A stretch of DNA of 64,000 nucleotides from Clavelina lepadiformis (GCF_947623445.1 NC_135240.1:8184001-8248000), one strand, 5' to 3'; counted from the first letter of the stretch, positions 48,015-60,849 are shown. Translations and numbers: made by a program. Notes: generated from the letters alone by a model not told the origin.

Positions 48015-50682
48015 GACAGTTATGAGCAATATCACCAAGTATTATATACATAAGAGATCTCTTGAGCAAGATTCTGTAAAAAAAAGATATTGTTTATTAT
48101 TTAGTTAATGCCTATTTCAAGCTTGTAGACTAGCTTAACTTTCATCAACCTATTTCTCTTTTCTTACTTCGGTAAACAGCAGAGCAATGGTTGGTAAAAT
48201 AGACACTTAATCTACCGCGTTATCCTATACAGCCGTTTAAGCCAGTTCATTTTCCGATTCTGATGAAGGCAGACATCAAGATGAAACAGACGCTGTCTTG
48301 AATAAACTTTGTGTACCTGATTGCATCTGTACCTACAGGATCAAGTAGCTAGTGTACCAAAGTAATCATGTACAAATTTTGTCAAAAAATCCCTAGCTTA
48401 TTTAAATATTATGCATAAGTTTTGTTTTTAAAGGTTGTATGTTAAACCCAAATTTTCTTATCAATTTATACCAAACTTCGACCCTCTACATAAAGAATTG
48501 TTTAGTTCTGATCCATTAAACTCACCAACCGCATCGAAAGCTAAATTTCAAGCCCCAGAAAATTTCAATGCCTAGGCCTACATGCTGCAATATCTCAGGA
48601 AAGAAATGTCCCCTCTGCCATCGGGAAGTTGCAAAGCTGATTCATACACTGTAGGAACTTAGAGGGCCATTTTCCACATACTTGCGCATTAATTCCTCCT
48701 CTAAGCCTATGTTTCTTTCTTTAAGAAACAACTTTTTGTAAATTTAGTTTTAACAACTTTTTACTGGTTGCATGCACTACTGGAAAGTCTGAAAGTACAA
48801 CAGCCTTTGACAAGATATCGTGTGTGCAATGACGCAAATTTTGGCGTGATGGCATTCATTGAAGTCTCAATTCTTTGTTTATTTTGTAAAAAATCGGTGT
48901 AAAAACAAAAATCCTTAGAGTACACATTGAGGAATATCGTGCGTTCGGGTGCCACACTTTTCCGCCATGGAAAGTCAGGTGATGCAACTGTAAAATGGAC
49001 CCCTGCTAGCCTATACTGCTATACCTGCCCAAATTGCAATTAATATTTCATTATAACCTTGGGTCCTTGGTATGATCATAATAGGCCTACTACAAGATAT
49101 GTCATGATTTTGTTGCACTGGCCTTTGCCCTTGACCGGATAAACTTAACGACAGAAATCTTACGTCGGTCTAATAGCCTATAGCCTACGTTACTTGTAAA
49201 GGAATAACAGAAGCCTGTTATGCCAAGCTGCTGACAAATGCGACTGGGTACCATTTACCATCCTTAGCCGAAGTCCAAAAACTGAGAAAATTAAGAACCC
49301 AAAACATGCTCTTTGTCGCTCGCATACCATCGACTGGCTGACTGACTAACCACTAACGTATGCCTAGATTGCCTAGAAGCAATTTAGCTTCAAAGCCGCA
49401 GCTTTTTTCTCTTTGCTTTGTGGTTGGTGCTGACATTTTACCAGGTTTGGCGGAAAAAAATGTGTGCTGCCTCATAGCGGATTAAAATTCATGAAACCAA
49501 AACTGAAACTGTATTAAGTGGAAAGGTGTGGTATAATTTTGTAATTTAATTTTTTTTCAAGTAAATTAAGAACAAAAGAGAATTTAATGCTAACTGATTA
49601 CTAACAGTTACGTTTTATCACGTTTTTTTTTTCTTTTATCAGTCGCACCTGTGAAGGCGGAGTCTGATTTAAAAGAGCGGGTGCTGCAACCTGCCATTTT
49701 TCTGATATTGCGCCCTGCTATTGTTTGCTGCTGAGTGACTGACAGGTGCTGCTGTTGGTGACGTGAGCTATAACAGCTTAGTTTTCAAGTAGAGTGAATA
49801 ATTGATGTGGATGTTTTTCAAAGAAAATGTAGGCCTACATTGTTTTTTTTAACATGATAGATTTAAAGATTAGTTGTATGGTCGAGGAAAGCGAAGTTAT
49901 ATTAATATAACTTAAACTAAATAGCTCACCTTTCAATTTTTTTGAGAAAGTGGCAGTTATAGTTATAAATTATATATACGGACATGAAAGACACTAAAAT
50001 GCGCTGAACAATGAAAAACATAGACCTACTTTTAACAAAAATGTGTAAAAAAATTTAAATTTGCTAAAGTTGAGCTGCATTTTAGATACAAAGTTCCCGG
50101 AATTTAATGGCCTTATCTCATTTCGTTTTTGTACAATTGATTTTTTTTCCAAGGTACCTGGGTCTGTTTCTGCTTGGCCTGGCACCTTGCATTAAGATAG
50201 GGGAACCATTGTGAAGTTTTGCACGACGTAGGCCTATACTGCATTGCGCTTAGTTAGGACAATATAACTATGTGATTTATTGTATTATTGCTGTTATTCT
50301 TATGTTAAGTATGGTTTTATTTTGATTTATTGTTACATTTTACAGTACACTTGATGAAGCGAAAAATATAAAGTTAACCTTAAGAGTGCCAAACTATATC
50401 CTGTTTCCTACTTTACTTTGTGACTTATGACTGCGTTCATTTGATTTCAATGAAAACATAATTACGTCAATTTTCAACCTATAAACAAATGGTTCTGTCT
50501 ATTCGCTTCTTCAGGGATTTTATCAAGCACTTTACAAGAACCCGGCGAAGGTAGGCTGCTTATTACGGTATTTTGCATCAGGCTAGTAATTTGCAGTAAG
50601 CAAGCTTACGAGGCGCAGTGAAAAAGACAACAAAAGCATTCCGGGGAATTACATTACTATATCGCTTTTCCAATACCATATT
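48015..50682. other. Intergenic region between EEIG and MRGBP
   Basis: Divergent promoters of the EEIG gene (-) and MRGBP (+) are expected here. It holds a 56-bp second copy of EEIG coding sequence at 48605-48660 and a block near 49650-49770 (CCTGCTATTGTT, GTTGGTGACGT) that recalls 20900-21000. No gene recognised. Confidence 0.5.
48605..48660 (-). repeat. Short duplicate of EEIG coding sequence
   Basis: About 56 bases starting ATGTCCCCTCTGCCATCGGG on the plus strand repeat 47496-47551 inside the EEIG exon with one mismatch (AAGTTGC for AAGCTGC), in the same orientation. The surrounding sequence is unrelated to the gene. Confidence 0.85.
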
Positions 50683-51550
50683 ATGACTACTGCGTTAACC
50701 CCAATCAATTGGACTTCAGAAACAGAAGTTTGCCTTTTTTATGCCATGAGAGGGCAAAAACCTGTTGGTAAGTTTGCGAGAAAAATAAGCTGTTGCAGTT
50801 GGAATGGTTATATCTTGCTGTTATTTTTGTCTGTAGGCGCGCAATTTGTTTGTTAATGAGCTGATAATGTGTTACCACTTTGAAAGTTTAGCAGACTCGG
50901 GTATAATATTGCCGATTCCAAGTGCTTTTTCTTACAGGTGTTAATAAACATTTTCGCATGATGTGCATTCACAAGAAATTTTGTCAGTCTTTAGGCCAAT
51001 CAGTTTCCAGCAAACAGCTTTGGGATCATTTGGCTACTATGTATAATCTTAAGGCTTTGGTGAGCTATGATGCAATTGTTTTTGGTACCGGTAGTCAATC
51101 ATCTACACATGTCGAAACAAATTAGGTTTCTAACGTTCTCTTCTATTTTTACATGCATTGTTTGCAGGATGAATCTGAAATTGTTCCATTCCAGAATTCT
51201 GCACAAGATTTTAAGCTTCCTGCCGACATTTTTAGTTTTAGGAAGGATGCAAAAGAACAAATTAAAATGCTGTCAGATGAATCAGTAATTGATGAAGAAC
51301 GTAAGGCACATATTATATTTGCAACAGATAAATATTGTTTTATTTTTTGATGATATGGCTAATGGTCATGGATTTTAAGTAAAGTTTTCTGCAAGGGTTG
51401 AAACTCATGTTATGGTTCAAATATTGAGTTTGAAACATTTCAGCGTCCCAAAAATCAAAAACCAACAGGAAAAGAACACGAAATACTTTAACACCTGCAT
51501 CATCGAATCCTTCCAGTCCAGCTCCGCCAGCAATAAAGCGACGAAGGTAG
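50683..51550 (+). CDS. MRGBP: MRG/MORF4L-binding protein (EAF7 family)
   Basis: MRGBP is the Eaf7 subunit of the NuA4/TIP60 histone acetyltransferase complex and tethers MRG15 or MRGX. Four exons in phase: 50683-50767, 50938-51059, 51168-51300 and 51444-51550, giving 148 aa (human 204). The EAF7 domain covers about residues 10-90: WTSETEVCLFYAMRGQKPVG, VNKHFRMMCIHKKF, SSKQLWDHLATMYNL and ESEIVPF. The last exon supplies a basic Ser/Pro tail with KSKTNRKRTRNTLT and a final IKRRR, comparable to the KRKRSR and KRRR ends of the human protein. Between domain and tail it lacks the acidic linker of vertebrates. Retention of intron 3 would give a truncated end. Confidence 0.95.
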
Positions 51551-51605
51551 CCAATATGTACTTCTTGCATAATTGACTACAAAAAGAACTTTTACAAATT
51601 GAAGC

Positions 51606-51611
51606 AATAAA
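51606..51611 (+). promoter_or_regulatory. Poly(A) signal AATAAA of MRGBP
   Basis: AATAAA follows the MRGBP stop by 56 bases. It lies just before the convergent MRPL44 3' end, so both UTRs are very short. Confidence 0.7.
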
Positions 51612-51819
51612 TCAGCCTACAGTGGTACTGTCAAAGAATAGAAGCGGGAGCTTGTGCTGGCCCTAAAACAGCATTGGAGCGTAGAGGGCCTACCTAAACT
51701 TTGTGTTTGTATTGCTTTTGTTATACGCCTTTACAAATGGCTCTGACTGTAAACCCTATTTTTGAGGCAAGATTATATGCATCATTACGCAACATATGGT
51801 TGTCAATCCCATTTATATT

Positions 51820-53725
51820 TCATGGCTGCACAGAAATATTTTTGTTTTGTTTAACATTAACATTTTCTGTATACAACCCTAGCAAAGGTTCAAATAATTT
51901 TGCTAAAAATTCATCATCAACAGAATGTCCCATAGGTGCAACTTTAGAATTAATAGATATTTGGTACTTTTTCTTCAAAGCCTGCTTTGCAGCGTCTGTT
52001 TCAGCTAGTGGGATAGATTCACCACCTGATTCTGAAAGAAACCTCTTTCCCGAGAAAAGTGCAACAAAAAACACTGGAGTGACAGTATTTATGCCAGATT
52101 GACGAACAAGCCGTGCTTCAGGAAGGGGCTGTGATTGCTTCTTTAACTCTTCAACGAGCAGAGACATTGGGTCATTAGGTTTCCATATGTCATGCAAAAT
52201 GTCTTTTCCCACTAGTTGTGGAATAACAAAATCCAGTAAAAATCTTCCTGCAGCAACTGGTCCTCCTGACCTATTAATCGCTTCCACACTTGCCAGAAAT
52301 GAACAGCACAAAACTTCATCACTTGGTGGAAAGTTTACACATTGCAGCAAATCCTACATGTGTAGAAGATCAACAGATTATGAAGTACTTCTCCTAAAGC
52401 TTATTACGGTTCTTCTTCAATTATCCGGTCTATTTGGGACAATGTTTTTTGATATTTGAGCTGATAAGCAAATAAACCAAGATAATTGAGTTCTTAAAAC
52501 AACACTTTTACGTTTCACATAGGTTTAAGATACGGTTATAGGATTTAGTTTTGAACAATGAACTGGAAGTACAGTGACATTACTGTGAACAGTCTATATC
52601 AGACAAACTGTATAGCTATAACGGCTGGATGCTTCCCAGTTTGTTTTACTGTTATTGTTATTTCAAGCGTTTATCAAGCGACCGGATAATCGAAGAAGCA
52701 CCTACTATTTACCTCATAACCAAGGTTTCGTGCCAAATACGCAATGTGGGATTCATCTAAAAGAAAGCTTTTCACTGCTTGCTTCCCTGCAGACGGCAGT
52801 TTCGGAAATGCGGTGCTGATATAATGAGACACAAATTCATCTGCAAATTTCCTGCCACAATCTTGCAAGTCAGAGTAATCAGAGAGACTCTCTGCATTGT
52901 CATCTTGGTCTGGCAAAGGTTCAGTGAATGCATCTTTCAATAATTGCTCTGAGCAATTTAAATGAAGGCGACATCTTAAAAAATATTTCAGCATATCAAG
53001 GAACAGTATTCAGTTTTGACAGATTTTTAACAAATGCTGTCTTACAAGAAGCTAATAAGTTATATGTACTGAGATGCTATTACAGGGGCGGGCAACTTTT
53101 TTGGTCGGCGGGCCTGATATGAGAAAATAAACTACTTGGCGGGCCGGATTCCTGAATCGATACATTAATCGTGTATTTATCCACCTATGCAAGGAATAAA
53201 TTGTATTTAATGTAAACTTTAAGTTTTAAGCATAGAGACCAAAAACAGTATTTAATGAATTTATTAACAAATAATGTACTTCAATAGCTGCTGAAGTCCA
53301 AACTGAACTGCTAAACTGACTGCGGGCCGCTCAAAATCCCGTCGCGGGCTGGACCCGGCCCGCGGGCCGTATGTTGCCCACCCCTGTGCTATTAAATCAT
53401 ATGCTATCAAATCACAACTGTTGTACAGTTACGATTGATACATCACTCACTGAAAGGCTGACAACTCAGCTTTATAATTCCAACACCGTAAGGTAGATCT
53501 TGGTTTTGGAGGATCAGGACCTTCAATTTCCTTTTTCCTTTTCATACTTAATGCCCAAACTCTTTTCCAACGTAAAGGTCTACCTTCATTTTCATCTGCA
53601 GTCCGAATTGCAGAGTTACCCACATTTGTTGAATAGCTCAAAGCAGGTGATTTCTTGTTTAGCCAATAGATAGCAGATGCAACCCTTTTAGGACAATCCC
53701 TCACGATCCTTGTTGTCAGAAGCAT
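51820..53725 (-). CDS. MRPL44: Mitochondrial large ribosomal subunit protein mL44
   Basis: mL44 is an RNase III-like, catalytically inert subunit of the mitochondrial 39S ribosome near the exit tunnel. Three exons in phase: 53725-53451, 52974-52713 and 52353-51820, giving 356 aa (human 332). The N terminus MLLTTRIVRDCPKRVASAIYW is a plausible mitochondrial presequence. RPLRWKRVW and PPKPRSTLRCWNYKAELSAF precede the RNase III-like fold (HIAYLARNLGYE, VEAINRSGGP). The C-terminal double-stranded-RNA-binding-like part has DPMSLLVEELKKQSQ, EARLVRQSGINTVTPVFFV and AETDAAKQALKKKY. The gene is convergent with MRGBP; about 270 bases separate their stops. A hAT MITE occupies intron 1. Confidence 0.93.
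53083..53386. mobile_element. hAT MITE in MRPL44 intron 1, 304 bp
   Basis: Ends CAGGGGCGGGCAAC and GTTGCCCACCCCTG are inverted repeats, with perfect 8-bp duplications tgctatta at 53075-53082 and 53387-53394. Subterminal GGCGGGCC and GGCCCGCGGGCC blocks are shared in style with the element at 36041. Confidence 0.93.
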
Positions 53726-56700
53726 TTTGAAATTTTGGCGTTTTAAAACCAGAGCAGCAAACTTGATTCAAGTGTTCGTATTTCTTACAGCAATTTTTTA
53801 GTTCATCAAGGACAAAGACACACTTCTGTTCTTGATAATTGTTTCCTATAAAAACATCTGATGATTACTGACTATTGAGTAAACAACCTCAAACTGTTTC
53901 ACAGATATAAAAAAGTTTAAGCTGAAAATAAAATAGCGTGACTGCATCTGGTGCAATCAAATATTTGGTACCAAAAATAGCTCCACAATGCTTTTGACAT
54001 TTTGGGTTTAACGAATATGAAGAGAGTAGATTTACATACACCAACATCATTTTGATAATTTTAACTTAAATTCAGCTTTGTGTGTTCAGGTTAATTAGTT
54101 AAAAGAAATATGCTTTAATATGATAACAGCAGTGGTATCGGGCCAGTGTTGTTCATATGTAATAGTAGCTGATATGAAAATGATCAATGGTACCTAACTA
54201 GTGGTTCAGATCACTCTGATGGCTGGAATTAGGTACCTTTTCTATAAGATAACAATAGGACAACTAACATGTATTAAAACGAAAACAATAAAAAACGACT
54301 GCCGAACAGAATCAAAAATTCTGACATTTTGCAATAACTAGCAATGAATTTGATGCAGATAAGGTTATTTTTACGTCATCATCATAGCTGCTTGAATATT
54401 AATACTTGCTAAATTTAAAGCAAAATGGATGAAAATTTGGTGCTGGAATTTCATTGCTTGCTTTAAATATATCATTAATTTTTCACGATTAACTGTGTGA
54501 AGTGAAAAATACAATGCTACCTGCTACAGCAGACTCTGATTACAAAATTAACCCATGCACACAAACAATTAGTGAATGACAAAAGGTGGCAAAACCCAAA
54601 AGGGTAGAGTGTTCTAGCAACAAAAGCTAATGTGTTTGTGTAGCTATAAATCGGTGTGAGAATTTGATGCGTGTGAAGCCACCGATGTATCTTTAGTAAA
54701 AATATGACTCTTAAAGGGGCGTGCTCATCCCAGCTTCACAGGCGGCTACAATACTAAACTGGTGCGATACAGAAATGTTTATCAAATCAAACTGTTGTTT
54801 ATTCGGCAATGCAAGAGTGTCTAGAAACTCGTTTTTTTAATAGAATCCCCTGAGTACAAAAAACGGGCATACCGCACACACGACACTGGTTGCAATAAAC
54901 AGAAGTGGCACTGCATGGTACACATATATCAACTGGTTTGGTGCACACCGGAGATCTGGGCAATAACTGCGATGTGGTATGGTGTTTTTGTTAAATTTGT
55001 TCCGGGCATTGTGATGTCAAAATGTTGCATGACTAGTTGCAAGTTTTTCGATCAAAAACCTAGTATTCCCAGTAAGTTTGCACATTTTGATTTCTTTTTT
55101 TTAAGTTAAGTTTGTAACTTCTAAGTTTATCCTGAATCCGAGGGCAATATCCAAGGTTTTCAAACGGAAAAATTATGCTGAATCATGTCAAACCTCACAA
55201 TGCCCGTAACAAATTTGGCATGACAACAACACCTGTAAAATAGACCCAATCTATGGAACTTGACCAAAAAATATAGGCTACAACAATATGTCTAACTATC
55301 ATGCAATACACAGAATGTGCAGATAATTAGGCCTAATAACAAGACATCAAATTGAGAAAAACTTACTTTGCAAACAATCTTGAAGTTTACAAGCATATGG
55401 CAAACACACTTCGCCTTTAGGCATTGATTCGCATTATATAGGCAAAGCGAGGCAAGTAAAACTAGGAATATTAAAGCTCAAAATATTTTAACAAACCAAA
55501 TAACCTAAACAGCAGAGTGGGCTTAAAAACACTCGTCTTGACAACTCACTGTAGTCCGTCCTTCCTGGTTGAATAAGCTACGGTGCTGACTGACTACTGA
55601 GAAAGCTAAATAGCTAATATCGACCCCGTATCAAGCTTAAAGTGAACATTGGGATTGGGTTGGGGAACGTGTTGCGACTATACATTGTACTATGGCGGCG
55701 CCATCAAAAAAAGAAAGGATGCGTGTGTCATTGTTAACAAAAACTGATTGACTGTAATGAAAAAGTTACACTTCATTCCTTAAACAACGACCACGTTTTA
55801 AACTTTACGTGTGCCGGATCGTGGCTAGAAGCATTGTTTGTTCAGATAGTGGCTTGCTGAACCGATTGTTTTCATGCAACTTATAATCGATAAAATACGA
55901 AAAGCACTATAAAGCTTGTCGTAAATCAAAGAACAGTTGTCAGTAAACATACTGGTTAAAGGATTTTAATAATACGTAGTGGGTAAGCACTTATTGCCAA
56001 AATTTTATGGCAAATTTAGCTTCCTATTATGGTGAACACGGCGTTTATGATGACGTCACGTTGTGAAAACAAAATGCCTGATAACTTGAGTTTGTATTAG
56101 GTAGGATAGGCTAACTAACGCACTTTGGAAGGAATATGTCTCGATAATTAGGTGATTAGTAGCCGGTTGTTTGTTTTGAGAATAAGAATGTCACAGATAA
56201 CAATATGTAAATTAGTACAGCATTCTTGTTTTCACCGCAGTTATCGGTACCGGACTAGGCTAGAGTCGACAGCCAAGACTATGTAACAAGAGGGCAGGCA
56301 TATATAAATGATCTGTTGATGCTTATGTCACAAGCGTTGAAACGACGTAGCTTGGTGTTGTTCTGGCTAAACATAGGCTATCAGTCTCGATGCTCTGGTC
56401 GTGACGGTCTTTTTACAGCTAGAAACGTCAAATGTTAGACAAATTTAATCGAGACGATCGACTGAAGAGTCTTCGTTAATGATATAATCTGAACCTATGT
56501 AACATTCAGATCTGACAAGCGATGACGCGATCGATTGACGTTGACTACGTTGAGAATTGCAGCTTCTATTTTGGACCACCGATTGTCTTCAACAACCAAC
56601 AATTCGAGTCTGGTTCAGACTTTAGAGTTGATGTCTGTTATTGTGACGTAATAAGAATCGCCATTTTCGTCATAATTAAGCGCTGATTTGTGTTTTTGGC

Positions 56701-56733
56701 ACTTACAGTATTTGTGGCTATAAGTGTTTAACC
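53726..56733. other. Intergenic spacer, 3 kb
   Basis: No gene could be supported. Two short frames were noticed (54996-55073, Cys-rich; 55692-55750, starting MAAPSKKERMRV) but neither continues into recognisable exons. Confidence 0.45.
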
Positions 56734-57062
56734 CAGAGGTCGGGAACCTACGGCTCGCGTGCCAGATGTGGCTCATTTGATGACCGCATCTGGCTCGTAG
56801 ATAAATTTACGCTGGCATGTCTTAACACGATTGTTACAAATAAAATTTTTTCTTTAATTTTCCATAACGCAGTAACAGTAAGAAGCATGTTATTAAAGAG
56901 AAAATTCTGACATTTACCGTTTTCTAAAATTGTTGGTTTTGCTTAAAAATGAACACGTTGGTTGCATTAAGTGTTAAAAAATATTATATGGCTTTCACGG
57001 AAATACATTTAAAAATATGTAGCTTTCATGGCTTCCTAAGTCAAAAAGGTTTCCGACCCCTG
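56734..57062. mobile_element. hAT MITE, 329 bp
   Basis: Ends CAGAGGTCGGGAACCTACGG and GGTTTCCGACCCCTG are imperfect inverted repeats flanked by gtttaacc (56726-56733) and gcttaacc (57063-57070), one mismatch apart. Confidence 0.85.
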
Positions 57063-57996
57063 GCTTAACCAGTACATATTTGTACGAACCCTTTCACAAG
57101 TTTAATTACTGTTAACAGCTTTTTCATTTAAGCAGAGGTGGGCAATACCGCAGTACCTTTTCATTACCGATACCGTGGGTACTTTTTTGTAAAAGTACCG
57201 AATCCATTTAGAATTACCTAATTATTTTTTTGAAGAAACATGAGTCGGTCCCGGTACTTTGAAAATGATTACTTCAAAGTTTTGAGGAGTACGTTTTTTA
57301 AGTTTTAATTAACAATTCGTGCCAATTTTAGCGCTTTTTTGTTCTCTTTAAATCTAAAAATGTCCAATAAAATCACAAAGAGTTAGTTAACAAATTTTTT
57401 GACCTGAAGTAACCTTTACCAGGGTCAAAATATCGGTAAAAATTGCACTTGCAACAGGATTCGCTGTGCAAAAAGTACCGGGACCGAACTACTTTTTTTG
57501 AAATAGTACTGATTACCGGTACCGTCATACATTTTTTGTTAAGTACCGGTACTTCGATAGTACTTACAGGGTGTAGAACCGGTTATAGAAAACGTGTTTA
57601 CTTTGTCTAAGCTTATTTCATAACGTAGAAATCTAAATTAAAAATAAAATACCCACTCATAATGAAATTCTGTGAGCTAACGAATTGCAACTTGGGCAGT
57701 GTAGTTGAAGAAATAAAAAAATGATTAGCTATATAATGTCATTTGAACCCGAAGGAAACCGTATAAAATTATTAGCAAGCTTGCTAAACGTAAACCCGGA
57801 GCTGAATGAATGTGTGCACCCGATGCAAACTTGAACCAGAGTAGAACCGATAAAATAAAATTTTGTAAACCCCGAACCGGAGAAACCGTTTTCCACTGCG
57901 GTTCGGCTCTCTGATTTAAGTTAGATTTACCCAACAGGTTTATTTCACAGTGACTTAAAAAATCATTGCACCCACTCAAAATACGCAATATTTAGA
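57063..57996. other. Spacer with GTACC-rich repeat
   Basis: From 57136 a hAT-like left end CAGAGGTGGGCAATACC is followed by about 420 bases rich in GTACCG and CGGTAC words, but no matching right end was found. It may be a truncated element. The rest is the 3' flank of the next minus-strand gene. Confidence 0.4.
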
Positions 57997-60370
57997 TCAT
58001 GAGTACACATCAGAAGGTTGAATGTTGGCGGTCGGAGCCGGGGTGTGTGGGGTAACACGGGAACCGGCAGTTGTCGCTCGAGAGCCTCGCGAAGGTGCCG
58101 ATGCTATACGGTTCAGCCATTCTGATCCCACCGGCTGTTCAAAGTTCTTGCTTAGTTCAAATAAGTTAACCACCGATACCCTCTGCAAAAGAAGCTAAGG
58201 AAAACTGACCAAAAGTTATTGTAGCGTTTGCAGAGGGTTTGTTATTGTACGTTTACTTTTATAAGAAAATTAAAAAGCACCAAAGTTTTTCCTCAATTTC
58301 TTTGAAGGCTAAATTTGATCACATAGGCCCACAACAAAACGTTACAAGTAAAGCTAGTGTTTTCATAGCATAATTTGGCAAGGATACAGCTTTTTCTGGT
58401 AAGGGTGGGAGCTGGAAAATGGAAGGTGGTTGAGTTAGCCTCAAATCTCCAGCAGTTCCAGTTGGGTGAAAGTAAAGTTTCGCTCTAGGGTTATATACAT
58501 TTCCTGATCTGGAAGGCATAAAAAGAGCCGGAAGGCTGACGTCTTGCAATGGTCCTTGAATAGTACTTTCATTTCGTTGTAGCCTACAGATAAAGATGAA
58601 AACAAATACAGTCAGTTTTGAATATAAGATTGCTATAACGCCAGAATGCATTAACCTTTTTCCCTTATTCAGAGATTCTGGTAAACTTAGATAAATGGCC
58701 ACCTAAACCAGGGCCCGTCACCAAATTAGACATGGCAAATTCGGAAACTAAGGCTTGATTAGCATGATAAAATAATAAATTTATCTAATTCATGTATGTT
58801 TTTCTTTTGTCTTAGTATAATTATTCCAATACCATACCACTGTTGTGAAACTTTGCTTTGCCAGCAATCATAAACGACGACGAACCGCAGTGGAAACACT
58901 CAGGACACACTTTGGAGTATACTTACTTATATTGGGAAGCCAGTTTTTTCTCAATGTTTGCTGCGATCTGGTGCCGGATTCGCATGTCAAGTTGTTTTCT
59001 CTTTGCTATCATTTCTTCTGTCAACATTCGCATTCTCTCCCACACCTTATAACCAAAAAATTGATGTTTAGCAGAGAAAGAAAACTTCATTAAAGGACAA
59101 GTTAATTATTCCTGTACTAACAAAATCTGTGTTAATTACTCCAGATTAATTGAAATAAGAGGGCAAAAAAATTTCAAAATATTTACATTTTTCGGCAGAT
59201 GAGCGCCCCAGTCCGGAAGTTGGGGGATTTTTGGTGCTCTCCAGTGCCCAACTGAAGGAGGTCTACCCTCATCTGGTGGTCGCGGAATGTCTAAAAAACA
59301 ACTTGGCTTGTGTAGCAAAGAAGAAGTAATATTCAGATTTTCAAATGCAGTTTTTGTAACTTATACCTACCGGGTAATCTGGCGTGTTTAGGTAGTTGTT
59401 CTACATCTGCAAATCTAACGTCTCCAGCAGGGCCACGTGGAAGAAGTACCTTAGAACGAGATCAGTATAATTAGAAAGATGCAACAAACTTATGAAGTGT
59501 AATGTATGAACTAATTCTACCTACGTTAAATGGCCTAAGCTGGTATGGTAAGGTAATAGCAGAGATGGATGTAAAGATTTACTCACTTGTTGAGGTTGTA
59601 CACTTTGCAACTTTTCAATTTCAGCCAGTAGCTCTTGAACTTTGGCGTCATAGTCGTCTTGAATTCCTTTTAATTCCAGGTCGTGCTGTTCCCGTATAAC
59701 TTCTAATTCCTCCATAGGAATGAAACCCTGAAAACACTTTAAAAATAAATCACTGAAAAGAAGCCCCAAATGACGGAATAAAAGCTGAAAATAGTAATTG
59801 CTGCACGTCTTATACATAAGTTCGTTACTACAAGGTCATAAAACCTGATGTAATTCAGCTTACAGATTTATGGGATGATGATGAGGTAAATGACATAGCT
59901 GATGTGCTGACGTCATGAAATTCCCTACCCAAGATGTACATCAATTCATCTTTAGTTACCATGTTCATGTCGATACCTTCATGAAAAGCAAAATATACTT
60001 TAAAAGTCAGCAGAGCAAAAAGTAAAAACCACTCGGGCAGAGTTGAAATATTTGCAGATTTGCTGTAGCAAACTGCTGCAAATAAATTTTTTATGTCGTT
60101 TTTGCATATCTCAGTATATGTTTGAAATACTGTCTACACGACGAGTCTCTGGTTCACTGTCCTATTCAATCCTATGGCATAAATCTTATGGCTTTCCGGT
60201 TTCCATGGGCAAGCCTGCGTATCAGTCGCAAACACACACACCTGTTATCTCCTTGATGAGCTCTCGGACGCCATCGGTGTTGACTTCTACACTGACCTTC
60301 TTTGCTTTTTCCTTCTTCATCCAGTAACAAAGAAGGGGAAGTTGGCCTATGACCCCAGGGCTGTGACCAC
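57997..60370 (-). CDS. Unrecognised coiled-coil, proline-rich protein (3' part)
   Basis: I do not recognise this gene. Eight exons join in phase on the minus strand: 60370-60242, 59976-59864, 59727-59587, 59449-59371, 59290-59187, 59045-58927, 58583-58388 and 58182-57997 (stop), about 355 residues. The first has an acceptor, so the 5' part lies to the right, beyond or within the tRNA array. In order: GGHSPGVIGQLPLLCYW, then VSVEVNTDGVRELIKEITG; a Ser-rich linker; a coiled coil (MEELEVIREQHDLELKGIQ and on); two similar proline-rich turns (LLPRGPAGDVRF and YFHPTGTAGDLRL) separated by a charged helix (VWERMRMLTEEMIAKRKQLD); and a Ser/Thr/Pro tail. The repeated PxGxAGDxR motif may be a small tandem unit. 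A cytoskeletal or ciliary role is a guess from composition only. Confidence 0.75.
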
Positions 60371-60540
60371 CTGAAATTAAAGCCATGAGTTAGGCATGTG
60401 GAGTATGTTGGATTATGATATAATACATGGTTCTTCAGTTCAACGAGCTAATAATAATCAATACATAGCCACTCGAAAGAAAGTGGTAATGTATGGCTAT
60501 GATTGCAAACATGTAAAGCATGAAGTACCCCCAAATTCAA

Positions 60541-60612
60541 GCCGCTATAGCTCAGTGGTAGAGCACTGGTCTCGTAAACCAGGGGTCGTGAGTTCAAACC
60601 TCACTGGTGGCA
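60541..60612 (+). tRNA. tRNA-Thr (CGT)
   Basis: The 72-base cloverleaf is complete: acceptor GCCGCTA / TGGTGGC, D arm GCTC-GAGC, anticodon stem CTGGT / ACCAG with loop CTCGTAA (anticodon CGT at 60573-60575), T arm GTGAG / CTCAC, discriminator A. A TTTTT terminator follows. It is the leftmost copy; acceptor position 6 is T instead of C. Confidence 0.93.
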
Positions 60613-60849
60613 GCTTTTTAGGGCATTGGCGGTATTCTGGAGCAAGTATTCAAAAATTATGTGTTTTTTTGCAAACGTTCGTCACAGACTAACAAATTGT
60701 AAAATTATTTTTGAAATGGCATCTTCCTATAGCCTACTTTTTTGCTATAAATATGAACCTGATTTCGGACTAAGTTCACTCCAAACACCAGTACTGAAAC
60801 CGAAATTACAAACTAAAAATTTGTGTAGACATAAAAATTCAAAGAGCAA

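Noticed and set aside
54996-55073. Possible THAP-like first exon (MSKCCMTSCKFF) before a donor-like GTAAGT
   Set aside because: No following exon with the remaining THAP residues was found within reach.
55692-55750. ATG GCG GCG start of a basic peptide, like the beginning of a CENP-B/pipsqueak protein
   Set aside because: The frame stops after 19 codons and nothing similar continues in any frame.
57136-57565. GTACC-rich block as a complete hAT element
   Set aside because: Only a left-end-like CAGAGGTGGGCAATACC is visible; no inverted right end or duplication was found.
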